This document shows positions 8,626 to 17,119 of a stretch of 64,000 nucleotides of DNA, piece by piece. The translations under genes and the position numbers were made by a program. The stretch is from Christiangramia flava JLT2011 (GTDB lineage: Bacteria; Bacteroidota; Bacteroidia; Flavobacteriales; Flavobacteriaceae): contig NZ_CP016359.1 in NCBI RefSeq assembly GCF_001951155.1, positions 1,636,001 to 1,700,000 on the forward strand, in the 5' to 3' direction. The stretch's first letter is position 1, and the number at the start of each line of letters is the position of its first letter. The notes beneath the pieces were generated by a model. The model searched no databases. It had not been told where the DNA came from and saw only the letters and a program-made list of their open reading frames with translations.

Positions 8626-11031
8626 ATGAATATTAAGTACGTTTTCTTACTTTTTTCCCTAATTTTTTGCTCTTTTTTGAACGCCCAGAACCGGGTTGAA
8701 GGTTCATTGCGTGACCAGGAGAAAAATCCTGTGGCCTATGCGAACGTGATCTTGCTGGCTGAAGATTCGACCAGCGTGATCAAAGGTGTTGTTTCCGAAG
8801 AAAATGGTGATTTCCTGCTGGAGAACATCGAAGACGGAAAATATGTGATCAAGGTTTCGTTCATCGGTTTTGAAGATTATTTAAAAGCGCTGGAGGTTGA
8901 TGGAAATACCAAATTGAAGAATTTTCAGCTGAAGTATTCCAGCGACGCCCTCGATGAAGTAACCATCAATGCGCGTAAACCGAAGATCACCCGCGAGGTA
9001 GACCGCATCGTTTTTGATGTGGAAAACTCCAATCTTTCCAGTGGCAACACCTGGGATGTGCTGCGAAAAGCGCCTGGAGTGATCGATAATCAGGGAAATT
9101 TGATGGTTCGGAACTCTGCTGTACAGGTTTACCTGAATGGGAATAAGATCCATTTATCAGCTTCAGAACTTAAAACGCTGCTGGAAAGCTATTCCGCAGA
9201 AAACATTAAAGCGATCGAGATCATTACGAATCCGCCGGCGAAATACGATGCTGAAGGTGGCGCCATTTTGAATATTACGACTTCCAAAGCAATTTCCGCA
9301 GGATATAAAGGAAGCCTGGAAGGGAATTATACACAGGCGATCTATCCAAAATTCCAGCTTGGAACCAGCCATTATTTCCAGGGAGAGAAGCTGGATGTTT
9401 TTGCCAATTATTCTTTCAGCCCTAAGAAACAGTATAAAAATGATGACAGCTATATCAATTTTATGCGTAACGGGCAGCTGTATTCCCGATGGGATACCGA
9501 TTTTACCCGGGAAACAAACAGCCAGGCTCACAATGCCAATGCAATTTTAGATTACCAGATCAGTGAAAATAGTAAACTGAATTTTTCAGTAAACGCGAAT
9601 TTCACGCCGAATACCGAGTTTGATAATTCGGTGAGGACCGAAATGAAAGATTCTCAACGACAACTGGATTCGATTTTGCTTACCGATTCTGAAGTTTTTA
9701 CCGATCAGGATAACATCGCGTTGAATCTTGGATATGATACCAACTTTGAGAATGGCGCCAATCTTTCGGTCAAGACACATTACACCAAATTCCAACAGGA
9801 TCGCGAGCAGTATGTGAACTCGAATTACTACGATCCTTCTGGAAATTTGCTGAATTCCATAGATTTTAATACCGATGCTACTCAGAATATCGATATTTTC
9901 ACAGGGCAGATAGATTATACTACGACCCTTGGAGGTTCGGCTCTGGAAACCGGCGCGAAATTTTCAGGAATCGAATCTGATAGTCAGATCGATTATATGG
10001 ATGCCGACGAAATTCAGGGTAATTTGTATGTAAATCTTTCCGATCATTTTATTTATTCTGAAAATATTTACGCGTTGTATACCAGTTTATCGCATGACTG
10101 GGAGAAGTGGAGCGGTAAGCTTGGACTTCGCGGGGAATATACCGACAGGCGTGGCGAATCGCTGGTGCTCGACCAGGTGATCAATCGCGAATATTTCCAG
10201 TTATTCCCAACGGCCTATTTGCAATATCGAGCTGCAGACGATCACAGTTTTACGCTTGATTACAGCCGAAGAATTCAGCGGCCTAGATATGAAAGCCTGA
10301 ATCCTTTCCGCTATTTTCTGAATGAAACGAATTACAACGCCGGGAACCCAAATTTGATCGCTTCCATCAGCAACAATTTCAATTTGAATTATACGCTGAA
10401 GAACTCGTATTTCTTCGATTTCTATTATCGTGATAATGGGAAAACCCCGGAAAATCTTGTTTTCCAGGATAATCAGAATCTGACCCTGAGAACGGTGAGC
10501 CAGAATTTGATCAACAGCAAATCCTACGGAGTGGATATTTTTCATAGCCGGTCGATCACCAATTGGTGGTATGCACAAATGTTTACATCCTTATTTCACG
10601 AGGAAAACACGTTCCAGGCACTTGAAAGTGGCAATGTGGAAGTGACCAGGGATGTGGAAGGAATCCAGGCTTATGTTTATAATATTTTTACCCTGTCTCA
10701 GGATGGTACCTGGGAGGGAAATATGTTTGCGCAGCATTTGAGTAATTACCTGGTTGGCTCTTATAAAATGGAGCCGATGACGACTGTTTCAGTTGGAGTT
10801 CGTAAAACATTATGGAACAATCGTGCGGTGCTAACGCTGGATTTCAATGATATTTTCAATTCTACGAATACCAGGCTCACTTCAGATTATCTGAATCAAA
10901 GTAATAGTTACTTCAGCTTTATTGAAAACAGAAACGTGAAAATTGGTTTCAAATACAACTTCGGAAACTTCCGCCTGGACGATAATGAGCGCACGATTAA
11001 CGAGGCAGAAAGAGATCGCTTAAATCCCTGA
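8626..11031 (+). CDS. TonB-dependent outer membrane receptor (OMP_b-brl_3 type)
   Basis: The protein has 801 residues, with a signal peptide (cleavage near FLNAQ). A carboxypeptidase-regulatory-like beta-sandwich follows at about residues 22-105 (VEGSLRDQEKNPVAYANVIL). A plug domain contains the typical IKAIEIITNPPAKYDAEGG block, and a long beta-barrel full of aromatic/aliphatic alternation fills the rest. It is a TonB-dependent receptor outside the SusC class, and no SusD-like partner lies beside it. The substrate is unknown. It has its own promoter and is followed by dusB, which appears to have a separate promoter. Confidence 0.85.
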   Translation: MNIKYVFLLFSLIFCSFLNAQNRVEGSLRDQEKNPVAYANVILLAEDSTSVIKGVVSEENGDFLLENIEDGKYVIKVSFIGFEDYLKALEVDGNTKLKNFQLKYSSDALDEVTINARKPKITREVDRIVFDVENSNLSSGNTWDVLRKAPGVIDNQGNLMVRNSAVQVYLNGNKIHLSASELKTLLESYSAENIKAIEIITNPPAKYDAEGGAILNITTSKAISAGYKGSLEGNYTQAIYPKFQLGTSHYFQGEKLDVFANYSFSPKKQYKNDDSYINFMRNGQLYSRWDTDFTRETNSQAHNANAILDYQISENSKLNFSVNANFTPNTEFDNSVRTEMKDSQRQLDSILLTDSEVFTDQDNIALNLGYDTNFENGANLSVKTHYTKFQQDREQYVNSNYYDPSGNLLNSIDFNTDATQNIDIFTGQIDYTTTLGGSALETGAKFSGIESDSQIDYMDADEIQGNLYVNLSDHFIYSENIYALYTSLSHDWEKWSGKLGLRGEYTDRRGESLVLDQVINREYFQLFPTAYLQYRAADDHSFTLDYSRRIQRPRYESLNPFRYFLNETNYNAGNPNLIASISNNFNLNYTLKNSYFFDFYYRDNGKTPENLVFQDNQNLTLRTVSQNLINSKSYGVDIFHSRSITNWWYAQMFTSLFHEENTFQALESGNVEVTRDVEGIQAYVYNIFTLSQDGTWEGNMFAQHLSNYLVGSYKMEPMTTVSVGVRKTLWNNRAVLTLDFNDIFNSTNTRLTSDYLNQSNSYFSFIENRNVKIGFKYNFGNFRLDDNERTINEAERDRLNP

Positions 11032-11054
11032 TTTTTACTTATCAAGTATTTCTG

Positions 11055-11062
11055 TAATTTTG
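11055..11062 (+). promoter_or_regulatory. likely -7 element upstream of dusB
   Basis: TAATTTTG fits TAnnTTTG and lies 20 nt before the GTG start of dusB. No clear TTG lies 19-21 nt upstream, so the call rests on the -7 box alone. Confidence 0.4.
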
Positions 11063-11082
11063 CAACCTCAAACAAACTGGTT

Positions 11083-12075
11083 GTGGCAAAAATTGGAAAT
11101 ATAGATGTAGGAGACTTCCCGTTGCTTTTAGCACCGATGGAAGATGTGAGTGACCCGCCTTTTCGCGCATTGTGTAAGGAGCAGGGCGCCGATGTGGTGT
11201 ATACCGAATTTATTTCTTCGGAAGGATTGATTCGCGATGCGGCGAAGAGCACCATGAAGCTGGATATTTATGAAAAGGAACGCCCGGTAGGGATCCAGAT
11301 CTTCGGGGCAAACCTGGAATCGATGTTACAATCGGTTGAAATCGTGGAAAAATCGGGACCGGATATTATCGATATCAATTTTGGTTGCCCGGTTAAAAAA
11401 GTGGTTTCCAAAGGAGCCGGCGCCGGAATTCTGAAAGATATTGACCTGATGGTTTCTCTAACCGAAGCGATGGTCAAGCACACCAAATTGCCGGTTACTG
11501 TAAAGACAAGATTGGGTTGGGACCACGATTCCATTAAAATTCTTGAAGTTGCTGAAAGGTTACAGGATGTAGGTTGCCAGGCGATTTCCATTCATGGGCG
11601 TACCCGTGCCCAAATGTATAAAGGAGAAGCTAACTGGGGGCCTATCGCTGAAGTAAAGAATAATCCAAGAATGCACATCCCGGTTTTTGGAAATGGCGAT
11701 GTTGATTCTCCTGAAAAGGCAAAACTGATGCGCGACGATTACGGCCTGGATGGTGCGATGATCGGTCGTGCCAGCATTGGTTATCCGTGGTTTTTCAGAG
11801 AAGTAAAGCATTATTTTGAGACTGGTGAACATCTTCCTGCTCCAACCATGAAAGAACGCTTAGATGCCGCTAGAAGGCATTTACAAATGGCTATCGACTG
11901 GAAAGGTGAGAAACTTGGGGTATTTGAAACCCGTCGCCATTACACCAATTATTTTAAAGGAATTCCGCACTTCAAGGAATACCGAACCAAAATGGTGACC
12001 AGCGATGATTCCGTAGACGTTTTTAAAGCTTTTGATGAGGTGGAAAGAGATTTCGCCGATTACGAATTTGCGTAA
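11083..12075 (+). CDS. dusB: tRNA-dihydrouridine synthase B
   Basis: The protein has 330 residues and starts with GTG at 11083, which fits the family's opening MxKIGNI-type sequence. Signature blocks are LLAPMEDVSDPPFRALC at the start of the FMN-binding TIM barrel, NFGCPVKKVVSKGAGA with the catalytic Cys, SIHGRTRAQMYKG, and GNGDV followed by GAMIGRASIG for FMN phosphate binding. It reduces uridine in the D-loop of tRNAs. It converges with the LolC/E-type permease gene with no spare bases between the two stops. Confidence 0.95.
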   Translation: MAKIGNIDVGDFPLLLAPMEDVSDPPFRALCKEQGADVVYTEFISSEGLIRDAAKSTMKLDIYEKERPVGIQIFGANLESMLQSVEIVEKSGPDIIDINFGCPVKKVVSKGAGAGILKDIDLMVSLTEAMVKHTKLPVTVKTRLGWDHDSIKILEVAERLQDVGCQAISIHGRTRAQMYKGEANWGPIAEVKNNPRMHIPVFGNGDVDSPEKAKLMRDDYGLDGAMIGRASIGYPWFFREVKHYFETGEHLPAPTMKERLDAARRHLQMAIDWKGEKLGVFETRRHYTNYFKGIPHFKEYRTKMVTSDDSVDVFKAFDEVERDFADYEFA

Positions 12076-13278
12076 TTAACCGAGCGCTTTTTGACTTCTT
12101 CCCGCAGCGATGTAGGAAGCAATGAGCCCAAGAACGAAGATCGTTACGATCACAATCAGGATATTTTCCGCTTTCATTTCTACAGGATATGGCAGGCTTG
12201 GAGTGATCATCACCAGGTCAAAGTTCATTTGCAGAATGATAAGGATGATCGCTACCACAAGGCCAATCAAGCCGCCTAAGCAGGTCATTAGCATTCCTTG
12301 CATAAAGAAGATATTTTTGATCTGGCTTGGCGTTGCGCCCAGGCTATGGAGTGTTTTGATGTTTTCCCGCTTATCCAGGATCATCACGATGATCGATCCT
12401 ACCACATTAAACAATGCAATAGTAAGTACAAGCGTGAAAATAAGGTAAACAAACAGGTTTTCTGAATTCAGCATTTTATTGAGCGCGTCATTCAGTTCCG
12501 TTCGGGTTTTGATCATTACTTTTCCATCGAAAATATTACTGATTTCTTCGGAAACCTGATCGGTATCAGCACCTTCCTTCAGCTTGAATTCTATAGCCGA
12601 ATATTCGTCATCTTCCATATTCAGAAGGTCTCGCGCCAGTTCCATTTTCGAGAAAATATACTTGTCGTCCAGTTCCTCGTTGACACTATACAACCCGCAC
12701 ACGATCACATGTTTCGTGCTGAAAGCGTTCTGGATATTGGTCATGGTGATCTGGCCTTTTCCGGGTTTTGGCACCATGATCTTCAGTAAATTCTGGTAAT
12801 TGTAAATACTTACATCAAGCTGCCTGGAGATCCCGTTGCCCAGAACTACCTGCGGTTCCGAATTCGTAAGCCAGTTTCCGTAAACGATCGCACTGTCGAT
12901 CTGGTTCACATGGCGGTAATTCGTATCCACCCCTTTGATAAAAGCGGTGTGGTTTTTATTTCGGAAATCCAGGAACACCCGTTCCTCGATCACTTTCGTG
13001 TAGGCTTCAATATCCTGAATCTCAGAAAGCTTTTTTTGCTGTTTTTCGGAAATTTTCAACACCTTCCCGCTATCAGGAAAAGCCTTCAGGTCAGGATCAA
13101 ATTCATTGGAAAAAGACAGGCTGAAGTCACGCAGTCCGGAAAATCCGCTCAAAACAATAAAAAGCGAAAAAGCGCCAGCAAAAACACCAATAGCCGCGAT
13201 GACGGTGATGATGTTGATGGCGTTGCTCTTGCTTTTGGTGAAAAGGTATCGCTTGGCGATGTAGAGCGGAAACCTCAA
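12076..13278 (-). CDS. ABC transporter permease of the LolC/LolE (FtsX) type
   Basis: The protein has 400 residues. It begins MRFPLYIAKRYLFTKSKSNA, the usual start of this family in flavobacteria, and the codon here is TTG at 13278, 1 nt after the rbfA stop. One N-terminal transmembrane helix is followed by a periplasmic MacB-like domain (about residues 45-235) and three C-terminal helices of the FtsX domain. Such permeases extract lipoproteins from the inner membrane for transfer to the outer membrane. The partner ATPase is not in the window. The rbfA-permease pairing is common in this phylum. Confidence 0.88.
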   Translation of the reverse strand: MRFPLYIAKRYLFTKSKSNAINIITVIAAIGVFAGAFSLFIVLSGFSGLRDFSLSFSNEFDPDLKAFPDSGKVLKISEKQQKKLSEIQDIEAYTKVIEERVFLDFRNKNHTAFIKGVDTNYRHVNQIDSAIVYGNWLTNSEPQVVLGNGISRQLDVSIYNYQNLLKIMVPKPGKGQITMTNIQNAFSTKHVIVCGLYSVNEELDDKYIFSKMELARDLLNMEDDEYSAIEFKLKEGADTDQVSEEISNIFDGKVMIKTRTELNDALNKMLNSENLFVYLIFTLVLTIALFNVVGSIIVMILDKRENIKTLHSLGATPSQIKNIFFMQGMLMTCLGGLIGLVVAIILIILQMNFDLVMITPSLPYPVEMKAENILIVIVTIFVLGLIASYIAAGRSQKALG

Positions 13279-13279
13279 A

Positions 13280-13672
13280 TTATGACTTTTTGCGCTTCTG
13301 AAGTAAATCCGGGTTTTCGATCGGGTTTTCTTCTCCTTTTAAAGAACGCTCAATTCCATCAATATATTCCAGGGAATCATCGATATAAAAGTTCAGATCG
13401 GGCATTTTACGAAGCTGGTGCTTGGTGCGCTGGGCCATTTCGTGCTTGATAGCCGATTTGTTTTCCTGGATCTGTTCCAGCGTTTCCTCGGCATGTTTCG
13501 ATGGGAAAATGCTCAAATAAGCTTTTGCGATGGAAAGATCTGTGGTAACACGAACTTTGGAAACTGAAATCAGAATCCCGTTCTTCCCACTATCTCTCAG
13601 CAAATTCTGCAGGATATCTGCAAGATCTTTTTGCAGCAATCCGCCAATCTTCTTTTGTCTGTTTGTTTCCAT
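13280..13672 (-). CDS. rbfA: 30S ribosome-binding factor RbfA
   Basis: The 130-residue protein shows the KH-like fold sequence of RbfA: RQKKIGGLLQKDLADILQ at the start, ISVSKVRVTTDLSIAKAYLSIFP, and FYIDDSLEYIDGIERSL near the end. It assists 16S rRNA 5'-end processing and late 30S maturation, mainly in the cold. A minus-strand TACTTTTG (13684-13677), fitting the -7 consensus, sits only 4 nt before its ATG, which would give a very short leader. Confidence 0.94.
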   Translation of the reverse strand: METNRQKKIGGLLQKDLADILQNLLRDSGKNGILISVSKVRVTTDLSIAKAYLSIFPSKHAEETLEQIQENKSAIKHEMAQRTKHQLRKMPDLNFYIDDSLEYIDGIERSLKGEENPIENPDLLQKRKKS

Positions 13673-13759
13673 GCTACAAAAGTAAAATTTTTAAATGTCA
13701 TTTACGCTATTGCTGAAAATAGCTTTAATTATGGATATTTGTTATGCAATTAAGTTGGA

Positions 13760-14164
13760 ATGATGAAAAAAATAGAACATATAGGTATTGCAGTGAAAGA
13801 CCTGGAAGCAGCCAATGAGACATACCGGAAAGTAATGGGAGCCGAACATTATAAAACGGAAGCGGTGGAAAGTGAAGGTGTGATCACTTCTTTTTTTAAG
13901 GTTGGCGAGAGTAAAATTGAATTACTGGCTGGCACTACTGAAGACAGCCCGATTTCCAAATTCATTTCCAAACGAGGGGAAGGCATTCATCACATTGCGT
14001 TCGGAGTAGATGATATACAGGCTGAAATTGAAAGATTACAGAATGAAGGTTTCCGATTGCTGAATGAAATTCCCAAGCCGGGTGCCGATAATAAGCTGGT
14101 GGCTTTCATGCATCCGAAAGATGCAAACGGCGTGTTGGTAGAATTATGCCAGGATAAAGAATAG
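13760..14164 (+). CDS. mce: methylmalonyl-CoA epimerase
   Basis: This 134-residue vicinal-oxygen-chelate (glyoxalase-fold) protein contains KIEHIGIAVKDLEAANETY at the start, GEGIHHIAFGVDDI in the second half and GVLVELCQ at the end. These blocks hold the His/Glu metal ligands. It interconverts (R)- and (S)-methylmalonyl-CoA in propionate metabolism. ATG codons at 13760 and 13763 are equally possible starts. Confidence 0.9.
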   Translation: MMKKIEHIGIAVKDLEAANETYRKVMGAEHYKTEAVESEGVITSFFKVGESKIELLAGTTEDSPISKFISKRGEGIHHIAFGVDDIQAEIERLQNEGFRLLNEIPKPGADNKLVAFMHPKDANGVLVELCQDKE

Positions 14165-14175
14165 CATTTTTTTCT

Positions 14176-14206
14176 TTGGTCTGTAATGGGCAATTATCTA
14201 AATTTG
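14176..14206 (+). promoter_or_regulatory. promoter of the CAU tRNA gene
   Basis: TTG (14176-14178, preceded by T) and TAAATTTG (14199-14206) are separated by 20 nt, matching the Bacteroidota promoter. The tRNA begins 23 nt further on. Confidence 0.7.
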
Positions 14207-14229
14207 CCGTCCCGATACGCAAAGTATCA

Positions 14230-14303
14230 GGTCCCATAGCTCAGTTGGTTAGAGCACCTGACTCATAATCAGGTGGTCCTTGGTTCGAGCCCAAGTGGGA
14301 CCA
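14230..14303 (+). tRNA. tRNA with CAU anticodon (Ile2 or elongator Met)
   Basis: The 74-nt cloverleaf is complete. The acceptor stem GGTCCCA pairs with TGGGACC, the discriminator is A at 14303, the D-stem is GCTC/GAGC, and the anticodon stem CCTGA/TCAGG encloses loop CTCATAA. The T-arm is CTTGG-TTCGAGC-CCAAG. No CCA is encoded. The anticodon CAU means either elongator Met or an isoleucine tRNA that needs lysidine. The C4-G69 and C5-G68 acceptor pairs are features used by TilS in E. coli, which slightly favours Ile2. Confidence 0.95.
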
Positions 14304-14314
14304 CTTTTAAAGAT

Positions 14315-14342
14315 AAGCCTTGCAGAGATGCAGGGCTTTTTT
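14315..14342 (+). terminator. intrinsic terminator after the tRNA
   Basis: A 10-bp stem (14315-14324 with 14329-14338, one G-T pair) closes a GAGA loop and runs into six T residues. Confidence 0.8.
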
Positions 14343-14419
14343 ATTTTTGGCGGGCACAACATAGGTACAATAAGCTAATTTTCTTTTGGTTACATTTATT
14401 ATCTCCAAAATCTACAACC

Positions 14420-15098
14420 ATGAAGAAATTAGTTACCATTTTCGCAAATGGATTTACCAGATTAGAGGTTATCAAAGCGAACTCTTTAAAATCTCCAGAG
14501 AAAAATAAATACAGTAAAATTGGAGTTTTTTTAATTTTATTTATTCTTGCGACTTCTATTCTCTCTTTACAAAATTCATTTTTTCTATCCTGAATCTCCC
14601 GATAGAATTAAGAATTTAATTGTAGTATTTGCAGGGATATTTATTTCTACAGTTTTGATTACTGGATATAAACAGAGTAGAGGAAAAATTAAGTCACGCT
14701 CATACGAGTTTCAATTTAATAAGATAGATTTTAATAAAATCAATTATGAGGAGCTTAAAATAGATCAGGAAGAAATATAGGATTTCAATTTATTGATTTC
14801 AGGATATAAAGTTTCTCAAAAAATTGACTTCAAATTTAAAGCTGTTAGGGACAAAATGCCGTGTTATAGAACGCTATTTTGCCTTTTTCATTGTTTAATT
14901 CGAAATGGAATCCAAGTATTTGAAGGCGAAAAGAAAGATAGGTTTTTTTCAATGCTTAATGAAAGCTTACTTATGGATCGAGAACCTCTTAATCTCGGAA
15001 CCTTTGAGTCTAGTTTTTCAACATGGAAGAAGAAAATGAAGACAAATGAATACTCCGAAGCCATTTTATTTTTCAAGCAAGTATTAAATATAAAATAA
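14420..15098 (+). pseudogene. decayed membrane protein of unknown family
   Basis: The ATG at 14420 opens a frame that ends at 14593. A second frame, entered through the T-run near 14579-14584, continues the protein to a TAG at 14778-14780, and the same frame then runs on to 15098. Joined up this gives about 225 residues. It would have two hydrophobic helices (KIGVFLILFILATSILSL and IVVFAGIFISTVLI) and then a polar domain with a C-terminal FFKQVLNIK. One frameshift plus one internal stop mark it as a pseudogene. I do not recognise the family. Base composition is more AT-rich than the genes before the tRNA. Confidence 0.55.
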
Positions 15099-15965
15099 TT
15101 AAAGCATAATATACAAGAACTGAATTTACTCTATTGATTAAGTGTCTTTTATGGTAATATACTTGCTGAGAAGTAAATGGCCATTCACTCATTTTTAATA
15201 ACCTGAAATAGCGAATACTGTTTTGAACAGGCACCGCATGATCATCGTTAGCGTGTACGAGAAAAACTGGAGGTGTGTTGGATGAAACATTCAGCTCATT
15301 TGAGAATGCATTAACCTGCTCATCAGATGCGTTTTCTCCAAGGAGATTATTTCTGAATCCCATATGTGTGATATCCTCATCCAAGGAAATCACGGGATAA
15401 ATAAGAGCGGAAAAATTGGGTCGAGCGCTTATTTGATCAGTTTCATAAATTTGAAGATCGAATTTTGTTGAAAGTGTGGCAGCAAGATGACCTCCTGCCG
15501 AAAATCCCATAACTCCAATCTAATCCTAATTGAGATTCCATTTTTCAGCATTTCGCCGGATTATTCGCATGGCTTCTTGTGCATCCTGCAAGGGCCCGTT
15601 CTCTTTGTTTTCCATGATTTCATCGCTGCAGACGGTACTTTAGAACAATCCCGGTTACCCCACAGTGAGCTATCTAGCCACTTTAAATCCTTCTTTTCAA
15701 TAGCCAGATGACCATATTCGCCGCCTGGTAGAATCAGTACAGTGGTTCCATTGGGGTTTTCAGGAGAAAAAATACTTATTTCAGTTTTGGTAACCTTACT
15801 GGTGCCGGTTAGCTTTCCATTTCTCATTACAGGTTGCTCCTAGTAATTCTCGTTTACTATTCCTCCCGGAATTTGATCGGGCCACACTGGCAAAACTTTA
15901 TCCTAAGCAAAAAAAAGTTCACACTGAAACAGGATTATTACCAGGATTAATAATCTTTTATTAAA
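15073..15965 (-). pseudogene. remnant of a secreted alpha/beta-hydrolase esterase
   Basis: Read leftward, the remnant starts with a signal-like KRLLILVIILFQCELFFA and then VWPDQIPGG, LILPGGEYGHLAIEK, DAQEAMRIIRRNAEKW, the nucleophile block GFSAGGHLA, and HANDDHAVPV with the Asp of the triad. These belong to the acetyl-esterase/BD-FAE-like family found beside GH105 genes. The frame is broken by TAG codons at 15905-15903, 15842-15840, 15528-15526 and 15522-15520, by frameshifts between about 15660 and 15690, and by loss of the C-terminal His block. It lies just after the GH105 stop, so it was probably the third gene of the GH106-GH105 operon and once removed acetyl or similar groups from pectin fragments. 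Confidence 0.7.
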
Positions 15966-15973
15966 TATATGTC

Positions 15974-17110
15974 TTAGTCAAAGCCGTTTTCCAATTTATA
16001 AACTTCGCTTCCTGCGAGCAGGAAACATCCTATACCATAATCTTCAAAATCAGGAGCTTTATCGTAAGATAGTGGCTGTCCATCTTTTGGTTCTTTTCCA
16101 GTTGATTGGAGATAGCCCAAAAAACCGTTGTCATGAAGACCCTTTTCTGTCATTGCCTTCCAGCCTTTTTCAATCACGGGTAGATATTTTCCTTTGTCCA
16201 GGAGATCATTATTTACACCATAAGCCATAGCATAAACAAACAATGCGGTTCCTGATAACTCCGGTCCGCCAAAATGATTTTCATCGTGCAAACTAACGTT
16301 CCAAAATCCATCTTCACGCTGAACTTCAGTAAGGGCCTCAGCCATTGTTCTCAGATCATGGATATACTGGTCTCTGTGAGGTGCATCTTCAGGGATGATT
16401 GAAAGTACCCTGGCCAGAGCACCGGCTACCCAGCCATTTCCACGGCTCCAATAACTATCTTCACCATTAGGCTCGGTATAGGGTGGGTCAAAATCGGCAT
16501 CACGCCACCATAATCCGTCTTCTTCATTGAACAATCCGTTTTCGCCTTCCTTATTACGGGTGTACATATACATTTCATACATCTTCTGGAAGTAACGAGA
16601 ATCCTTTTCCAGAACTCCCATTTTAGAAAAAATTGGCATTCCCATTTGGATGGCGTCTATCCAGTTCCAGTCGCCATTTTGTGAGGTATGTAGGAATTTC
16701 TGCATACAAGCCCTGGTATTTTTCAGCTTTTCTGAATCAGGTTCCAGATTATAAAGATCAATATAGGTTTGCGCCGCACAGTAGTCATCGGCATTTCTGG
16801 TTTCGTTACCACTACGGAAGCCCCAGTCATGAAAATTTGCCCAATCTAATGCATACTGGTAATACACCTCTTTGGGATAAATTTCATGAAGCGCCATTAA
16901 GCCTTCGTAGTAAACGGCACGGGTCCAGATGTGGCTGGGACGCTCTTTATTGGTAATGATTGTTTTGCCTACATCAGGCCATTTTTGCATAAAATAATTA
17001 TTGGCCAGTTGCATTTGTTTTAAAACTTGTGTACGGTCAAAACTTTCCTGTGCAATAATGCTGTAAAAACTCAATAAAAAGGTAAAAACTAAAAATGATT
17101 TTGCATTCAT
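15974..17110 (-). CDS. GH105 unsaturated rhamnogalacturonyl hydrolase
   Basis: The ATG at 17110 is preferred to a TTG two codons upstream. The 378-residue protein has a signal peptide ending near SIIAQ and then an (alpha/alpha)6 barrel. WIDAIQMGMP carries the catalytic Asp seen in YteR-type enzymes, and YWSRGNGWV and GFLGYLQ are other family hallmarks. It would hydrolyse the unsaturated uronic acid from the non-reducing end of lyase products such as delta-GalA-Rha. It begins 9 nt after the GH106 gene, so the two probably form an operon that removes the unsaturated uronate and then rhamnose. Confidence 0.92.
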   Translation of the reverse strand: MNAKSFLVFTFLLSFYSIIAQESFDRTQVLKQMQLANNYFMQKWPDVGKTIITNKERPSHIWTRAVYYEGLMALHEIYPKEVYYQYALDWANFHDWGFRSGNETRNADDYCAAQTYIDLYNLEPDSEKLKNTRACMQKFLHTSQNGDWNWIDAIQMGMPIFSKMGVLEKDSRYFQKMYEMYMYTRNKEGENGLFNEEDGLWWRDADFDPPYTEPNGEDSYWSRGNGWVAGALARVLSIIPEDAPHRDQYIHDLRTMAEALTEVQREDGFWNVSLHDENHFGGPELSGTALFVYAMAYGVNNDLLDKGKYLPVIEKGWKAMTEKGLHDNGFLGYLQSTGKEPKDGQPLSYDKAPDFEDYGIGCFLLAGSEVYKLENGFD

Positions 17111-17119
17111 GTTCAAATA

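Noticed and set aside
14230..14303. tRNA as attachment site of an integrated element
   Set aside because: No repeat of the tRNA 3' end is visible near 54.6-55.2 kb and no integrase gene is present.
126..15965. TAG might be recoded as glutamine, since several broken genes carry TAG where Gln would fit
   Set aside because: TAG is used as a normal stop at intact genes such as the GH3 fusion (8502-8504) and PL26 (30545-30547), and the esterase remnant also has frameshifts.
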